Source: Frankiales bacterium (GTDB lineage: Bacteria; Actinomycetota; Actinomycetes; Mycobacteriales; SCTD01). Taken from it: a stretch of 18,772 nt of DNA. Positions 18,262-18,772 of the stretch are shown piece by piece (the first letter of the stretch is position 1; every line of letters starts with the position of its first letter). The translations under genes and the position numbers were made by a program. Under the pieces are notes generated by a model that worked only from the letters and a program-made list of their open reading frames with translations, was not told the origin of the DNA and searched no databases. The stretch lies in the NCBI GenBank assembly GCA_025464695.1, contig JAODNQ010000274.1:1-18772 (forward strand). The letters are read 5' to 3'.

Positions 18262-18772
18262 ATGACCGTTGACCCGGGTCACACCGGCACTCCCGCGCAC
18301 CGCGCCGAGCCTGCCCTGACCGCCGCCACTCCCGGCAGCCGCGGCGCCTACCTCCTGCGCATCACGCGTGCCGAGCAGTGGTGGGACGCACCCGAGGACC
18401 CGGTCACGTGGCAGGAGCTGAAGGCCGCGTCGACCCGCGTCGGTCTGGTGCTGCGCCGGGTCGGGCACGCCGACTGCGAGTGGCAGCAGCGGGTGCGCGG
18501 CTGGGGGCTCGAGCCCGTGCTCGGCGGCTCGCTCGTCGGCGGTGTGGTCACCGTGCTCGGTGCCACCACCGACGTGACCGTGGCCAAACGGATGACCCGC
18601 CTGGTCACGCTGCTCGAGGCCGACCTGCAGGGCGAGTCGGGCGAGGCCTACGCCCTGTTCCCGGTGCTGACGCCGCGGCAGGCGGCCGCCAGCGGACGCC
18701 GCGCGACGCCGCCCCGCAGCACCGGCGGCCTGCTGGCCGGTGCCGCCGGGCTCGAGCGGCTGCTCACCCGCC
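18262..18772 (+). CDS. Hypothetical protein, 3'-truncated by window edge
   Basis: An open frame runs from ATG 18262 to the end of the window without a stop (170 codons). I do not recognise the family. After a low-complexity Ala/Thr/Pro start, the part from about residue 30 (AYLLRITRAEQWWDAPEDPVTWQELKAAS) looks like a folded domain. A Gly/Val-rich segment follows (LGGSLVGGVVTVLGATTDVTV), too short and polar to be a sure membrane helix, then a helix MTRLVTLLEADLQG. The frame shows the same third-position GC bias as its neighbours. It stands 71 nt after the DUF3037 gene with its own putative promoter, so it is probably a separate unit. Confidence 0.65.
   Translation, partial: MTVDPGHTGTPAHRAEPALTAATPGSRGAYLLRITRAEQWWDAPEDPVTWQELKAASTRVGLVLRRVGHADCEWQQRVRGWGLEPVLGGSLVGGVVTVLGATTDVTVAKRMTRLVTLLEADLQGESGEAYALFPVLTPRQAAASGRRATPPRSTGGLLAGAAGLERLLTR

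Overview
The window is very GC-rich, densely coded DNA from the chromosome of a high-GC actinomycete (Actinomycetota). Pointers are the third-position GC bias in every gene, frequent GTG starts, 4-nt coupled overlaps (ATGA, GTGA), several probably leaderless transcripts, and typically actinobacterial families: a small DUF7455-like protein, a SigG/TIGR02960-type ECF sigma factor, a HipA-like kinase paired with DUF3037, and a biotin-dependent pyruvate carboxylase of about 1120 residues. The genus cannot be fixed from the sequence. I see no tRNA, rRNA, CRISPR array, insertion sequence or prophage gene, and no gene-free stretch above 300 nt.

Layout. 1-657 (+) is the 3' part of a molybdate-type ABC transporter ATPase, tail to tail with pyruvate carboxylase (662-4027, -). 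A small zinc-finger-like protein (4175-4414, +) ends before a strong hairpin. Then comes a 1279-residue membrane hybrid histidine kinase (4528-8367, -). A divergent region leads to a compact operon (8551-10214, +): a six-Asp-box beta-propeller protein, a MoaD/ThiS-like protein ending in Gly-Gly, and a small STAS-like protein. The last of these overlaps, antisense, the end of an ECF sigma factor (10119-11078, -). A lipoprotein zinc metallopeptidase (11199-12080, +) faces a coupled two-gene unit on the minus strand: a short-chain dehydrogenase (13542-14303) and a Rossmann-like protein of unknown function (12085-13545).

The most interesting segment is 14297-15794 (+). A 432-residue reverse transcriptase with YADD and diverged retron-type signatures is preceded by about 160 nt of potential structured RNA. 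This leader is closed by an 18-bp inverted repeat (14336-14353 with 14481-14498; 15 Watson-Crick and 3 G-U pairs), has internal hairpins, and follows a -10 element (TACGGT) placed so that transcription would start where the repeat starts. This matches the a1/msr-msd/a2 layout of a retron. No effector gene adjoins it, so it would be a solitary retron-like element among housekeeping genes, with codon use like its neighbours.

The right end holds threonine ammonia-lyase ilvA (15791-17038, -), a divergent HipA-like kinase/DUF3037 pair (17070-18190, +), and the start of an unrecognised gene (from 18262, +). Gene packing is unusual: four convergent pairs meet with 4 nt or less between stop codons or overlap outright, in two cases with both stops inside a small palindrome.
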